Of a stretch of DNA of 64,000 nucleotides, positions 10,167 through 19,197 are shown in pieces. Every line of letters starts with the position of its first letter. Position 1 is the stretch's first letter. The notes under the pieces were generated by a model that was not told where the DNA came from, made no database searches, and saw nothing but the letters and a program-made list of their open reading frames with translations. The position numbers and the translations under genes were made by a program. The DNA comes from Aliiroseovarius subalbicans. Lineage in GTDB: Bacteria > Pseudomonadota > Alphaproteobacteria > Rhodobacterales > Rhodobacteraceae. The stretch spans positions 1,449,895 through 1,513,894 of the forward strand of contig NZ_JALBYQ010000001.1 in assembly GCF_022678625.1 (NCBI RefSeq). The letters run 5' to 3'.

Positions 10167-12059
10167 ATGGGATACAAAGACGTCTACGCCGCGTGGCAGG
10201 CAGACCCCGAAGCGTTCTGGATGGAGGCCGCAAGCGCCATCGACTGGGACCAGAAACCCACCAAGGCTTTGTTCGACGAAAACGCGCCGCTGTACGAATG
10301 GTTCTCGGACGGCATGGTCAACACCTGCTGGAACGCGGTGGACCGCCACGTGGAAGGCGGCCGCGCCGATCAGGTTGCGATCATCTATGACAGCCCGATC
10401 ACCGGGCGGCAGGACAAGATCACCTATGCCCAGCTGAAGGACAAGGTCGCAAGCGTGGCGGGCGCTCTGGCCGAAAAGGGTGTCACCAAAGGCGACCGCG
10501 TCATCATTTATATGCCGATGGTGGCCGAAGCGCTGATCGCGATGCTGGCTGTGACCCGGATCGGCGCTGTGCATTCGGTGGTATTCGGTGGCTTTGCCGC
10601 GAACGAGCTGGCTGTGCGCATCGACGACGCCACCCCTAAGGCGATCATCGCTGGGTCCTGCGGGATCGAGCCGGGGCGCGTTGTCGCTTATAAACCGCTG
10701 CTGGACGGCGCGATCGAACTGGCCAAGCATAAGCCCGACTTCACCGTCATCTTCCAGCGCGACGAAGCGCGCGCCGACATGATCGAGGGCCGCGATTTCG
10801 ACTGGAACGAGATGCAGGAGGGTGTGACCCCCGCCGAGTGTGTGCCGGTCGAGGGCAACCACCCCGCCTATATCCTTTACACCTCCGGCACGACCGGCGC
10901 GCCCAAGGGTGTCATCCGCCACACCGGCGGCCATCTGGTCGCGCTGAACTGGACGATGAAGAACCTTTACAACGTCGACCCCGGTGACGTGTTCTGGGCC
11001 GCGTCCGACGTGGGCTGGGTCGTGGGACACTCCTATATCACCTATGGGCCGCTGGTGCATGGCAACACCACCATCGTGTTCGAAGGCAAGCCCGTGGGTA
11101 CGCCTGACGCCGGCACCTTCTGGCGCGTGATTTCCGAGCACAATGTGAAAAGCTTTTTCACTGCCCCCACCGCCTTTCGCGCCGTGAAGCGCGAAGACCC
11201 CAAGGGCGAGTTCGTGAAGAAATACGACCTGTCCTGCCTGGATCAGGTCTATCTGGCCGGTGAGCGCGCCGACCCCGATACGATCGTCTGGGCGCAGGAT
11301 CAGCTGAACGTGCCGGTGATCGACCACTGGTGGCAGACCGAAACCGGATACGCCATCGCCGCCAACCCACTGGGGATCGAAGAGCTGCCGGTAAAGCTGG
11401 GCTCGCCCGCCGTGCCGATGCCCGGCTATCAGGTCGATATCCTGGACGAAGGCGGCCACCCGGCCCCGGCCGGCGATATGGGCGCCATCGCGGTCAAGCT
11501 GCCGCTGCCGCCGGGCACGCTGCCCAACCTGTGGAACGCAGAGGAACGCTATCTCAAATCCTACCTGACCACCTTCCCCGGTTACTATGAAACCGGCGAT
11601 GCGGGCTACAAGGACGAAGACGGCTATCTTTACATCATGGCGCGCACCGATGACGTGATCAACGTCGCGGGCCACCGCCTGTCCACCGGCGGGATGGAAG
11701 AGGTCCTGGCCTCGCACCCCGATGTCGCGGAATGCGCGGTAATTGGCGTGACCGATCAGCTCAAGGGCCAGCTGCCGCTTGGCATGGTCTGCCTGAACGC
11801 AGGGTCTGGCCGGGAAGACGCCGATGTCGTGGCCGAATGCGTGAAGCTGGTGCGCGAAAAAATCGGACCGGTCGCGGCGTTCAAACTGTGCGTCGTGGTC
11901 GACCGCCTGCCGAAAACCCGCTCGGGCAAGATTCTGCGCGGCACGATGGTTTCGATCGCCGACGGCAAGGACTTCAAGATGCCCGCGACGATTGATGATC
12001 CCGCCATCCTGGACGAAATCCGCGAGGCACTTGAGGGTCTGGGTTACTCCAAAACCTGA
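10167..12059 (+). CDS. prpE: Propionyl-CoA synthetase
   Basis: This is a 630-residue ACS-type ligase. The start at 10167 has GAGGAGG upstream and gives MGYKDVYAAWQADPEAFW, the usual beginning of PrpE. The AMP-binding motif YTSGTTGAPKGV, the WWQTETG motif and the C-terminal catalytic lysine segment PKTRSGKILRG are intact. PrpE differs from acetyl-CoA synthetase by the HVEGGRADQ and SDGMVNTCWNAVDRHV segments seen here. It activates propionate with ATP and CoA. Upstream operator repeats suggest control by a short-chain acyl-CoA regulator, and a strong terminator follows. Confidence 0.92.
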   Translation: MGYKDVYAAWQADPEAFWMEAASAIDWDQKPTKALFDENAPLYEWFSDGMVNTCWNAVDRHVEGGRADQVAIIYDSPITGRQDKITYAQLKDKVASVAGALAEKGVTKGDRVIIYMPMVAEALIAMLAVTRIGAVHSVVFGGFAANELAVRIDDATPKAIIAGSCGIEPGRVVAYKPLLDGAIELAKHKPDFTVIFQRDEARADMIEGRDFDWNEMQEGVTPAECVPVEGNHPAYILYTSGTTGAPKGVIRHTGGHLVALNWTMKNLYNVDPGDVFWAASDVGWVVGHSYITYGPLVHGNTTIVFEGKPVGTPDAGTFWRVISEHNVKSFFTAPTAFRAVKREDPKGEFVKKYDLSCLDQVYLAGERADPDTIVWAQDQLNVPVIDHWWQTETGYAIAANPLGIEELPVKLGSPAVPMPGYQVDILDEGGHPAPAGDMGAIAVKLPLPPGTLPNLWNAEERYLKSYLTTFPGYYETGDAGYKDEDGYLYIMARTDDVINVAGHRLSTGGMEEVLASHPDVAECAVIGVTDQLKGQLPLGMVCLNAGSGREDADVVAECVKLVREKIGPVAAFKLCVVVDRLPKTRSGKILRGTMVSIADGKDFKMPATIDDPAILDEIREALEGLGYSKT

Positions 12060-12080
12060 TCCATCCGCCAAAAATGGCCG

Positions 12081-12118
12081 AAATCCACCCTCGGGACATC
12101 TTGGGGGTGGATTTTTTT
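12081..12118 (+). terminator. Rho-independent terminator of prpE
   Basis: The AAATCCACCC arm (12081-12090) pairs with GGGTGGATTT, followed by a T7 run. It lies 21 bases after the prpE stop. Confidence 0.9.
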
Positions 12119-12197
12119 GGAAACTTCGAGAGATTAAGAGTTACTCAACCTCTGCGGTCAAAACTGCACCCGTAGGGGCGCGTGTGAGGTAAGGCAG

Positions 12198-13553
12198 TTG
12201 GACAGCGAACCAGCACAGGTACAGACTGCGCACCTGCATGGGAACACACCGCACCCCGCAGGGCCGCTGGCGCTTGTCATTGGCGCGGAGGAACACGCCG
12301 TGATGTTCCCGGACGACCCGTTCCACCGTCACGGGTGCCGGATTCTGCGTGCCGGGGATCTGGCTGAGGCGCATGAGGCGTTCAAACATCACGCGCCCGC
12401 CCTGGTTTTCCTGCCGCTCAAGCTGGGCAGTGAACCGGTGCTGGCGTGTCTGAAATCCTGCCTCGAACATGCGCCGGACACCACCGTGATTGTGGTCGCA
12501 GACAACTCCCAGATCAATGTTGCAGCGGATGCGATGCGAATCGGCGCCTTCGACTGCCTGTTCACACCGTTCAGCCACAACCGTCTGACCTCCACCGTGG
12601 AAGCGGCAACGCGCCAGGCCTTGTCGCGGGGGGCCGTCCCGGATCGCGCGCCGTCACACACGCCCCCACGCCACGGCTTGATCGGTGCGCACCCGTCGAT
12701 GGCGCAGGTCATAGCCACGCTGGACGCCGTGGCCCACAGCCGCGCCAGCGTGTTCATCCAGGGTGAAAACGGCACCGGGAAAGAGCTTTTGGCAAAGGCA
12801 ATCCACGCCGCCTCGCCCCGCCGTGACAAGACCTTCCTGCCAGTCGATTGCGCCGCCCTCACCGCTGACGACCTCAACCAGGATTTGTTCGCAAAAGCCG
12901 ATGGTGGCACGCTGTTTCTGGACGAGATTTCCCAACTGTCGCCGCAGGTCCAGTCCCGCCTATTGCGGCTGTTGCATGACGACCCTGGCGCCGCCCGGTC
13001 GAATACAGGCCCCGATATTCGCGTTATCAGCGCCACCTGTCGCGATCCCGAAGATGAAATGCGCCGCGGTACCCTGCGCGAAGACCTGTTCTATCGCCTG
13101 CATGTGGCCCCGATCACCATGCCCCCGTTGCGTGCACGCGGCGCTGACGTGATCGCGATTGCCGAGGCAAAGCTGGCCCAGCTGAGCCTGAACGAAAGTC
13201 GTCGTTTCACCGGCTTCACCGCCCCGGCGGCGCGGGCCCTTCAGGCCTATCGCTGGCCGGGAAATGTGCGCCAGCTGATCAACGTGATCTGGAACGTGGT
13301 GCTGACCCATGATGCTGAGTTGGTGGAGGACTGGATGTTACCCGAAGCTGTGCGCGCGCCGCGCAGCCCCGCTGCGGCCCCCAGCGGGCTGCAACTGGAC
13401 GGGCGCACCCTGGCCGAAATTGAGCGTGACGTGATCGAGCAGGCCATTCGCGACCACGGCGGATCGATCCCACGCGCGGCGCGGGCTTTGGACCTGTCCC
13501 CGTCGACGATCTACCGCAAGCGCGAGAGCTGGGGCAAACCCGACAAAGGGTGA
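12198..13553 (+). CDS. NtrC-like AAA+ regulator lacking GAFTGA and receiver Asp
   Basis: The protein has 451 residues: a degenerate receiver-like domain (about 25-135), an AAA+ domain (about 160-390) with Walker A GENGTGKE (189-196) and Walker B TLFLDEI (238-244), and a Fis-type HTH at the end (GGSIPRAARALDLSPSTIYRK). Two defining parts are missing. The receiver has no phospho-accepting Asp (VFLPLKLG instead), and the loop that should carry GAFTGA is deleted: the sequence goes from DLNQDLF straight to AKADGGTLF. It therefore should not open sigma-54 promoters and may act on sigma-70, as reported for Rhodobacter NtrC and TyrR. The TTG start at 12198 follows GAGG at 12185 and is uncertain. Confidence 0.8.
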   Translation: MDSEPAQVQTAHLHGNTPHPAGPLALVIGAEEHAVMFPDDPFHRHGCRILRAGDLAEAHEAFKHHAPALVFLPLKLGSEPVLACLKSCLEHAPDTTVIVVADNSQINVAADAMRIGAFDCLFTPFSHNRLTSTVEAATRQALSRGAVPDRAPSHTPPRHGLIGAHPSMAQVIATLDAVAHSRASVFIQGENGTGKELLAKAIHAASPRRDKTFLPVDCAALTADDLNQDLFAKADGGTLFLDEISQLSPQVQSRLLRLLHDDPGAARSNTGPDIRVISATCRDPEDEMRRGTLREDLFYRLHVAPITMPPLRARGADVIAIAEAKLAQLSLNESRRFTGFTAPAARALQAYRWPGNVRQLINVIWNVVLTHDAELVEDWMLPEAVRAPRSPAAAPSGLQLDGRTLAEIERDVIEQAIRDHGGSIPRAARALDLSPSTIYRKRESWGKPDKG

Positions 13554-13624
13554 CCCGCGCCCGCCCCGCCTCTTGACCGGGTCGCGCGTCCCTGCTTCCT
13601 TTCGCAAAAAAAGCGAGGGATGCC

Positions 13625-14863
13625 ATGACCACTTCACGCCTACCCGGGTTTCACAACCTGACCCGCCACCAACGGCTGGACAGGGTCGCGCAGGTCTGTG
13701 GCCTGGATGACCCGACCCGCGACATGCTGCGAGGGGCCAGCATGGCGCAAGGCGACCTGGCCGACAACCTGTCGGAAAACGTGATTGGCGTGATGGCCGT
13801 GCCACTGGGCGTCGCCACGAACCTGATTGTCGACGGTGAGGACGTTCTTGTGCCGATGGCCAGCGAAGAAAGCAGCGTGATTGCCGCCGTATGCAACGGC
13901 GCGCTTGCCTGCCGCGACACGGGCGGGGTGCGTACGCAGGCCGACGCGCCCTGCATGATCGCGCAGGTGCAGATCACCGGGCTGGACGACCCGATCCGCG
14001 CCCGTGACCAGCTTCTCGCAAAACGCGCCGAGATCGCGGCGCTGTGCGATGCCTGCGACCCGGAGCTGGTGCGCCTTGGCGGCGGCTTTCGCGATCTCGA
14101 CCCACGCGTGTTGGAAGCCATGCTGGTGCTACACCTGATCGTGGACGTGCGCGACGCGATGGGGGCAAATGCGGTGAATACGATGGCCGAAACCTTGGCG
14201 CCGCATGTCGAGGCATGGACAGGTGGCAAGGTGGGGCTTCGCATCCTGTCGAACCTGGCAGACAGGCGTCTGGTGCGCGCCCGTGCCACCTGGCCCGCGC
14301 ATGTGATCGGGGCCGACACCGTGCCTGGCATGCTGAACGCTTCTGCCTTCGCCGCCGCGGACCCCTACCGCGCTGCCACCCACAACAAGGGTATCATGAA
14401 CGGCGTGGACGCGGTGGCGCTGGCCACCGGCAACGACAGCCGTGCGATCGAGGCTGGCGCCCACGCCTTCGCCGCGCAAGGGGGCTATGGCCCGCTGACC
14501 CGGTGGTGGGAGGACGAGGCGGGGGATCTGGTGGGCGAAATTGAACTGCCCATGCCGGTGGGCATTGTTGGCGGCGCGACCCGCGCTCATCCTACGGCAC
14601 AGGCCGCGCTGAAGATTATCGGCGCCACAACCGCCGATCGGTTGGCCCGGGTGATGGCGGCGGTGGGTCTGGTACAGAACTTTTCTGCGATGCGCGCGCT
14701 GTCAACCGAGGGTATTCAACGCGGACACATGTCCCTGCACGCCCGAAACGTGGCGATCGCGGCAGGCGCGGTGGGCGATGAGATCGACAGGATCGCAGGC
14801 GAACTGGTGGCGCGCGGTGAGGTCCGCGAGGATTTAGCGCGCGATCTTCTTGCCCAGCGGTGA
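13625..14863 (+). CDS. mvaA: Class II hydroxymethylglutaryl-CoA reductase
   Basis: This 412-residue enzyme has the class II landmarks: ENVIG near the N terminus, DAMGANAVNTMAE, the HNKGIMNGVDAVALATGND stretch and the catalytic histidine in QRGHMSLHAR. Class II enzymes interconvert HMG-CoA and mevalonate with NAD(P)H and in some bacteria serve mevalonate degradation. No other mevalonate pathway gene is adjacent, so direction and role are open. GAGGG precedes the ATG. Confidence 0.9.
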   Translation: MTTSRLPGFHNLTRHQRLDRVAQVCGLDDPTRDMLRGASMAQGDLADNLSENVIGVMAVPLGVATNLIVDGEDVLVPMASEESSVIAAVCNGALACRDTGGVRTQADAPCMIAQVQITGLDDPIRARDQLLAKRAEIAALCDACDPELVRLGGGFRDLDPRVLEAMLVLHLIVDVRDAMGANAVNTMAETLAPHVEAWTGGKVGLRILSNLADRRLVRARATWPAHVIGADTVPGMLNASAFAAADPYRAATHNKGIMNGVDAVALATGNDSRAIEAGAHAFAAQGGYGPLTRWWEDEAGDLVGEIELPMPVGIVGGATRAHPTAQAALKIIGATTADRLARVMAAVGLVQNFSAMRALSTEGIQRGHMSLHARNVAIAAGAVGDEIDRIAGELVARGEVREDLARDLLAQR

Positions 14864-14868
14864 CGTCC

Positions 14869-14914
14869 CGATTTCTTTCAACGAAATCGAACCGGAGTTT
14901 TTGAAAAATTCCGG
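14869..14914. terminator. Two hairpins between convergent mvaA and nadK
   Basis: CGATTTC (14869-14875) pairs with GAAATCG (14883-14889). Directly after it, CCGGA-GTTTTT pairs with AAAAAT-TCCGG (about 14892-14914). The pair fills the gap between two convergent genes and probably ends one or both transcripts, although no long T run follows. Confidence 0.4.
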
Positions 14915-14922
14915 CGCCCAGC

Positions 14923-15684
14923 TCAAACGAATTGTTCGCGGATTAGACGTTCTTCAAGCCCATGCCCCGGATCAAACAGAATACGGTGCTGGATCGCGTC
15001 ATTTGACCGAATTTCAACCGCCACCACATCGCGCACCGACCGGCTGTCGGCATCCGCCATCACCGGGCGTTTGTCCGCTTGCAACACGTCAAAGCGCACC
15101 ACGGCGGCTTTCGGCAGCAGGGCCCCACGCCAACGCCGGGGGCGAAACGCGCTCATCGCCGTCAGGGCCAGAACGTCGGACCCGATCGGCAGGATCGGTC
15201 CGTGTGCGGAGTAGTTGTAAGCGGTGGACCCCGCCGGTGTGGCCACCAGCGCGCCGTCGCACACCAATTCATCCAGCCGCACCCGTCCATCAACGCTGAT
15301 CTGTAGTTTCGCGGCTTGGGGGCCTGCGCGCAGCAGCGACACCTCGTTGATCGCCAGCGCTTCGAACACCGATCCGTCGGTGCATTCCGCCCGCATCGCC
15401 AGAGGGTTGATCACCTCTTCCTCGGCAGCGATCAAGCGTTCGATCAGCCCATCGGCGACATATTCGTTCATCAGGAACCCGACCGTGCCGCAATTCATCC
15501 CGTAAACCGGCGCTGGCAATTCCTGGGTCGTGTGCAGCACATGCAGCATGAAGCCATCGCCGCCCAGCGCCACGATCACATCCGCGGCCTCAGGCGCGAC
15601 GTTGTCATAACGCGTGGACAATTCGGCCAGTGCAGCACTGGCAATCTCGGTCTCGCTCGCAAGGAACGCAATCTTTCGGCTCAT
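14923..15684 (-). CDS. nadK: NAD kinase
   Basis: The 253-residue enzyme phosphorylates NAD to NADP. It shows the GGDGFMLH motif, the [11 protein letters not shown] segment, NEVSLLR and the glycine-rich [18 protein letters not shown] site of the family. It is convergent with mvaA and divergent from glyA. Its leader contains three TGTTTCC repeats that lie 19 bases apart. Confidence 0.93.
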   Translation of the reverse strand: MSRKIAFLASETEIASAALAELSTRYDNVAPEAADVIVALGGDGFMLHVLHTTQELPAPVYGMNCGTVGFLMNEYVADGLIERLIAAEEEVINPLAMRAECTDGSVFEALAINEVSLLRAGPQAAKLQISVDGRVRLDELVCDGALVATPAGSTAYNYSAHGPILPIGSDVLALTAMSAFRPRRWRGALLPKAAVVRFDVLQADKRPVMADADSRSVRDVVAVEIRSNDAIQHRILFDPGHGLEERLIREQFV

Positions 15685-15690
15685 GGCTCA

Positions 15691-15816
15691 TGTTTCCTGT
15701 CGGGCATCCTGTTTCCGAAACAACCACATGTTTCCACGAAGCGCCAGAGATGCCGCGTCTTTCTGGCACAAGGTCGCATTCCGGGCTTTGCCACCGGGGA
15801 AGTTTCCGATAGGAAA
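15691..15816. promoter_or_regulatory. Phased TGTTTCC repeats and palindromes between nadK and glyA
   Basis: TGTTTCC occurs at 15691, 15710 and 15729, exactly 19 bases apart. The middle copy is part of the palindrome GTTTCCGAAAC (15711-15721). A further palindrome, TTTCC-GATA-GGAAA, lies at 15803-15816, about 37 bases before the glyA start. Regular spacing in a divergent promoter region suggests protein binding; no binding family is recognised. Confidence 0.45.
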
Positions 15817-15852
15817 TCTCGCAAACTGACCCCTGATCCAAGGAAACCGCGC

Positions 15853-17145
15853 ATGACCACCACTCGTGACCCCGGCTTTTTCACCGAATCCCTTGCCACC
15901 CGTGACCCTGAGCTGTTCGGCTCAATCACCGATGAACTGGGCCGCCAGCGCGACGAGATCGAGCTGATCGCGTCGGAAAACATCGTTTCGGCCGCCGTGA
16001 TGGAGGCCCAGGGCTCGGTCCTGACCAACAAATACGCCGAAGGTTACCCCGGTCGCCGCTACTATGGCGGGTGCCAGTTCGTCGACGTGGCTGAACAGCT
16101 GGCCATCGATCGCGCCAAGCAACTGTTCGGGTGTAATTTCGTGAATGTGCAGCCCAATTCCGGCAGCCAGGCCAACCAGGGTGCCTTCATGGCGATGATC
16201 CAGCCTGGTGACACGATCCTGGGCATGAACCTGGCCTCGGGCGGGCACCTGACCCATGGGGCTGCCCCAAACCAATCGGGCAAATGGTTCAACGCGGTGC
16301 AATACGGCGTGCGTGAGGACAACAACCTGATCGACTATGACCAGGTGCAGGCGCTCGCAACCGAACATCAGCCCAAGCTGATCATCGCTGGTGGCTCAGC
16401 CATCCCGCGTCAGATCGACTTTGCCAAGTTCCGCGCCATTGCCGACAGCGTCGGCGCCTTCCTGATGGTCGACATGGCCCACTTTGCGGGTCTGGTGGCG
16501 GCAGGCGAACACCCCTCGCCGTTCCCCTATGCAGACGTGGCCACCACCACGACGCACAAGACCCTGCGCGGCCCGCGTGGTGGCATGATCCTGACCAATG
16601 ACGAAGCACTGTCGAAAAAGATCAACTCGGCGATTTTCCCCGGCCTTCAGGGTGGGCCGCTGATGCATGTCATCGCCGCCAAGGCCGTGGCCTTTGGCGA
16701 AGCGCTGCGCCCCGAGTTCAAGTCCTATCAGAAGCAGGTGCGTGCCAACGCTGTGGCGCTGGCCGATCAGTTGATGAAGGGGGGCCTGGACATCGTGACC
16801 GGCGGCACCGACACCCACGTGATGCTGGTGGACCTTCGCCCGAAAGGCGTGAAGGGCAACGCGACCGAAAAGGCCCTGGGTCGCGCCCACATCACCACCA
16901 ACAAGAACGGCATCCCGTTTGACCCGGAAAAGCCGATGGTCACCTCGGGCATCCGCCTGGGCACCCCGGCGGGCACCACCCGTGGTTTTGATGAGGCCGA
17001 TTTCCGTCAGATCGCCGACATGATCGTCGAGGTCGTGGACGGTCTGGCCGCCAATGGCGAAGAGGGCAACGGCGCGGTGGAAGAGGCAGTGAAGGCCAAG
17101 GTGGCCGCGCTGTGTGCGCGCTACCCGATGTATCCGAACCTCTGA
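15853..17145 (+). CDS. glyA: Serine hydroxymethyltransferase
   Basis: The ATG at 15853 gives the usual 430-residue PLP enzyme, which converts serine and tetrahydrofolate to glycine and methylene-tetrahydrofolate. The motifs [26 protein letters not shown] and the PLP-binding lysine in [14 protein letters not shown] are all present. The open frame extends far upstream, but that part is antisense to nadK and shows no conservation. A terminator follows. Confidence 0.96.
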   Translation: MTTTRDPGFFTESLATRDPELFGSITDELGRQRDEIELIASENIVSAAVMEAQGSVLTNKYAEGYPGRRYYGGCQFVDVAEQLAIDRAKQLFGCNFVNVQPNSGSQANQGAFMAMIQPGDTILGMNLASGGHLTHGAAPNQSGKWFNAVQYGVREDNNLIDYDQVQALATEHQPKLIIAGGSAIPRQIDFAKFRAIADSVGAFLMVDMAHFAGLVAAGEHPSPFPYADVATTTTHKTLRGPRGGMILTNDEALSKKINSAIFPGLQGGPLMHVIAAKAVAFGEALRPEFKSYQKQVRANAVALADQLMKGGLDIVTGGTDTHVMLVDLRPKGVKGNATEKALGRAHITTNKNGIPFDPEKPMVTSGIRLGTPAGTTRGFDEADFRQIADMIVEVVDGLAANGEEGNGAVEEAVKAKVAALCARYPMYPNL

Positions 17146-17171
17146 TCCACAGCGGACAATCTAAACAAATC

Positions 17172-17205
17172 AAGGCCTCGGCGCTCTATGCGTCGGGGCC
17201 TTTTT
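17172..17205. terminator. Rho-independent terminator after glyA
   Basis: AAGGCCTCGGCG (from 17172) pairs with CGTCGGGGCCTT around a seven-base loop, with G-T pairs in the stem, and a T5 run follows. It lies between glyA and a convergent small gene. Confidence 0.8.
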
Positions 17206-17212
17206 CGTGTCG

Positions 17213-17575
17213 TTACAGAAACCCGCGCCAGACCAGCACCGCCAGAACCAGCACCACCACGACGATCAGGTTGAAGGCATTTCCCGCCAGCCAGTTCAGC
17301 GCGATGGCGCGGCGCCGGTCCCAGGGGTTGATCCCGTGCAGATAGCGCTCGATCTCGTCACAGGCCCGGTCGATCCGCTTGGGGTCCTGCTGGCGTGACA
17401 GCTTCGGGTGCGGTTCGACTTTCATCGCCTCGATCACCAAAGCCGCATCGGCCCGCAAATACCGGGGCAACAACCGCCCGGCCCGCGCCACCTTGGCCTC
17501 GAACCCGGTGCCGTGCAGGTCAAGTTTTTGCTCCAAAAGATGCGCCAGGCGATCGGCGCGGGCGTGAAGGTCCAT
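17213..17575 (-). CDS. Conserved hypothetical membrane-tail protein
   Basis: The 120-residue protein is charged and helical over residues 1-95 and ends with one membrane segment (about 97-117, NLIVVVVLVLAVLVW). I do not recognise a named domain. The layout suggests an inner-membrane anchor with a cytosolic helical part. It is convergent with glyA and divergent from the following hydrolase. Confidence 0.65.
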   Translation of the reverse strand: MDLHARADRLAHLLEQKLDLHGTGFEAKVARAGRLLPRYLRADAALVIEAMKVEPHPKLSRQQDPKRIDRACDEIERYLHGINPWDRRRAIALNWLAGNAFNLIVVVVLVLAVLVWRGFL

Positions 17576-17648
17576 GCGGTTCTCCGTTTCCCAACAATCC
17601 TAGCGTCGGGGGCTTTCGCGCTCAACACCCAGCGGCTATGTCAGGGGC

Positions 17649-18407
17649 ATGTTGGACATGCAGACCTTTGGCGAGGACACCCGCCACCCGCCCATCCTGA
17701 TCGTACACGGCCTGTATGGCTCGGGCCGCAACTGGGGCGTGATCGCCAAGCGTCTGTCTGATACCCGCCGAGTGGTGACCGTCGACATGCGCAACCACGG
17801 CGCCAGCGGGTGGGAGGCGACCCACAATTACCACGACCTTGCTTCAGACCTTGGCAAAGTGGTCGATAAGATCGGCGGTCCCGCGGACGTAATCGGCCAT
17901 TCGATGGGCGGCAAGGGTGCGATGATGCTGGCGCTGGATGCGCCAGAGAAGGTGCGCCGCCTGCTGGTCGCCGACATCGCGCCGGTCAGCTATAGCCATA
18001 CCCAGGTACACCTGATCCACGCGATGCGCAGTCTGGACCTGTCCGGGATCAACACCCGCAGTGACGCGGACGCAGCATTGGCAGCGGCGATCCCCGAACG
18101 CGATGTGCGTGCCTTCCTGCTGCAATCGCTGGATGTGGCAGGCAAATGCTGGCGGCTGAACCTGGACGTGCTGGAGCGCGACATGGAACTGATCATCGGC
18201 TTTCCGCCCGTGTTCGGTCGGTTCGACGGCCCGGCGCTGTTTCTGGCGGGCGCCACGTCCGATTACGTGCAGCCCGAACACCGCCCGATCATCAAACGCC
18301 TGTTTCCCCAGGCGCGCCAGGCCAAGATCCCCGGTGCGGGCCATTGGTTGCACGCTGAAAAACCGCGCGAATTCGAAGCCGCCGCGCGCGCTTTCCTGAA
18401 CGCCTGA
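17649..18407 (+). CDS. Alpha/beta hydrolase, YbfF-like esterase
   Basis: This 252-residue hydrolase has the HGLYGSGRNWG oxyanion region, the nucleophile elbow GHSMGGK, and the catalytic histidine in GAGHWLHAEKP. The DMRNHGAS segment is typical of the YbfF/ABHD11 group. It is probably a cytosolic esterase of short acyl esters; the substrate is unknown. Confidence 0.85.
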   Translation: MLDMQTFGEDTRHPPILIVHGLYGSGRNWGVIAKRLSDTRRVVTVDMRNHGASGWEATHNYHDLASDLGKVVDKIGGPADVIGHSMGGKGAMMLALDAPEKVRRLLVADIAPVSYSHTQVHLIHAMRSLDLSGINTRSDADAALAAAIPERDVRAFLLQSLDVAGKCWRLNLDVLERDMELIIGFPPVFGRFDGPALFLAGATSDYVQPEHRPIIKRLFPQARQAKIPGAGHWLHAEKPREFEAAARAFLNA

Positions 18408-18459
18408 CACGAAAAAAAGCGGCCCGATCGGACCGCCCTGACGGTCATTTAAGTCCGGT

Positions 18460-18771
18460 TTAGTGGGTCCAGACACCGCGCCGGTTGGTGGCGAAGTTTT
18501 CACCATAACCGCCCGCACGAATGTTGGGCTTGCGCTTGTGCGGCTCGGTCACGGTCGCCTTGATCCCATGCGTTTCAGCATAGGCCAAGGCGGCCTCTTT
18601 GCTGTCAAACTGCAGCTTGACCTGGCTTTGGGTGTCACCTGAGCTGGTCCAACCCATCAAGGGGTCGATCTCGCGTGCTTCATCGGCGGCGTATTCCAGA
18701 AGCCAGACACGCGTTTTTCCCAGTCCCGAGGACATGGCGTTGCGGGCGGGCTGATAGATACGGGCGCGCAT
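18460..18771 (-). CDS. NDUFS4-like complex I accessory subunit
   Basis: The 103-residue product matches the ETC complex I 18-kDa subunit family: ARIYQPARNAMSSG at the start, the central GWTSSGDTQSQVKLQFDSKEAALAYAE block, and the tail NFATNRRGVWTH. In alphaproteobacteria and mitochondria this protein stabilises the peripheral arm of NADH dehydrogenase. AAGGAGT precedes the ATG at 18771, which sets the start. It is separate from any nuo operon. Confidence 0.88.
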   Translation of the reverse strand: MRARIYQPARNAMSSGLGKTRVWLLEYAADEAREIDPLMGWTSSGDTQSQVKLQFDSKEAALAYAETHGIKATVTEPHKRKPNIRAGGYGENFATNRRGVWTH

Positions 18772-19197
18772 GGGCAGACTCCTTGAATTCCTGCCTCGTC
18801 TTATCGGCAAAACACGCACCAATCGCAAGGGCGAATGCGCAAATGGGGGTTTCGGAGAGGGTAGAGCAGGAGCCAGGTTGACTGCCGGTCACTGGCGAGG
18901 GAGCGAGGGGTGGGGTGGGTGTTCGCCAGGACCGGCAGTCATTTCTGCTGCTTGCCCTTGAACGCTAGCGCAGGAGGAGGGGGCCGTGCAAGAAGAAAAT
19001 ACCCTTTAGGTTGTTTTTAAATTAAAAGTATTCTCCTTAAAGTGGTAAGGCTTTGTTAACTATTTGAAACGGGCCAACGGAGCTAAGCGCGCCGGAAGCG
19101 GCCACCTTTTGCCATCACGCGAAAAGCCCAATCCAAAAGCTTTCTCTTCAAAGATAGACGCAGACCCAGCGCGGCTCAACTCGCTGGATTTGTGGGG
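18772..19197. other. Intergenic region with AT-rich stretch and long hairpin
   Basis: No convincing gene lies here. The segment contains the hairpin with a G-rich loop described separately, then an AT-rich stretch around 19000-19070 (TTTTTAAATTAAAAG, GTTAACTATTTG) that looks promoter-like for either strand. Short open frames lack RBS and conservation. Confidence 0.6.
18879..18941. repeat. 19-bp hairpin with G-quadruplex-prone loop
   Basis: TGACTGCCGGT at 18879-18889 pairs perfectly with ACCGGCAGTCA at 18931-18941. After a one-base bulge (A at 18891) the stem continues with CTGGCGA against TCGCCAG. The 24-base loop (18899-18922) holds four G runs (GGG, GGGG, GGGG, GGG). No T run follows, so it is not a standard terminator. 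Confidence 0.75.

Noticed and set aside
12198-13553. Sigma-54 activator call for the NtrC-like protein
   Set aside because: The GAFTGA loop needed for sigma-54 contact is missing.
15691-15735. TGTTTCC repeats as a CRISPR-like array
   Set aside because: The repeat unit is only seven bases with 12-base spacers and three copies, and there are no cas genes.
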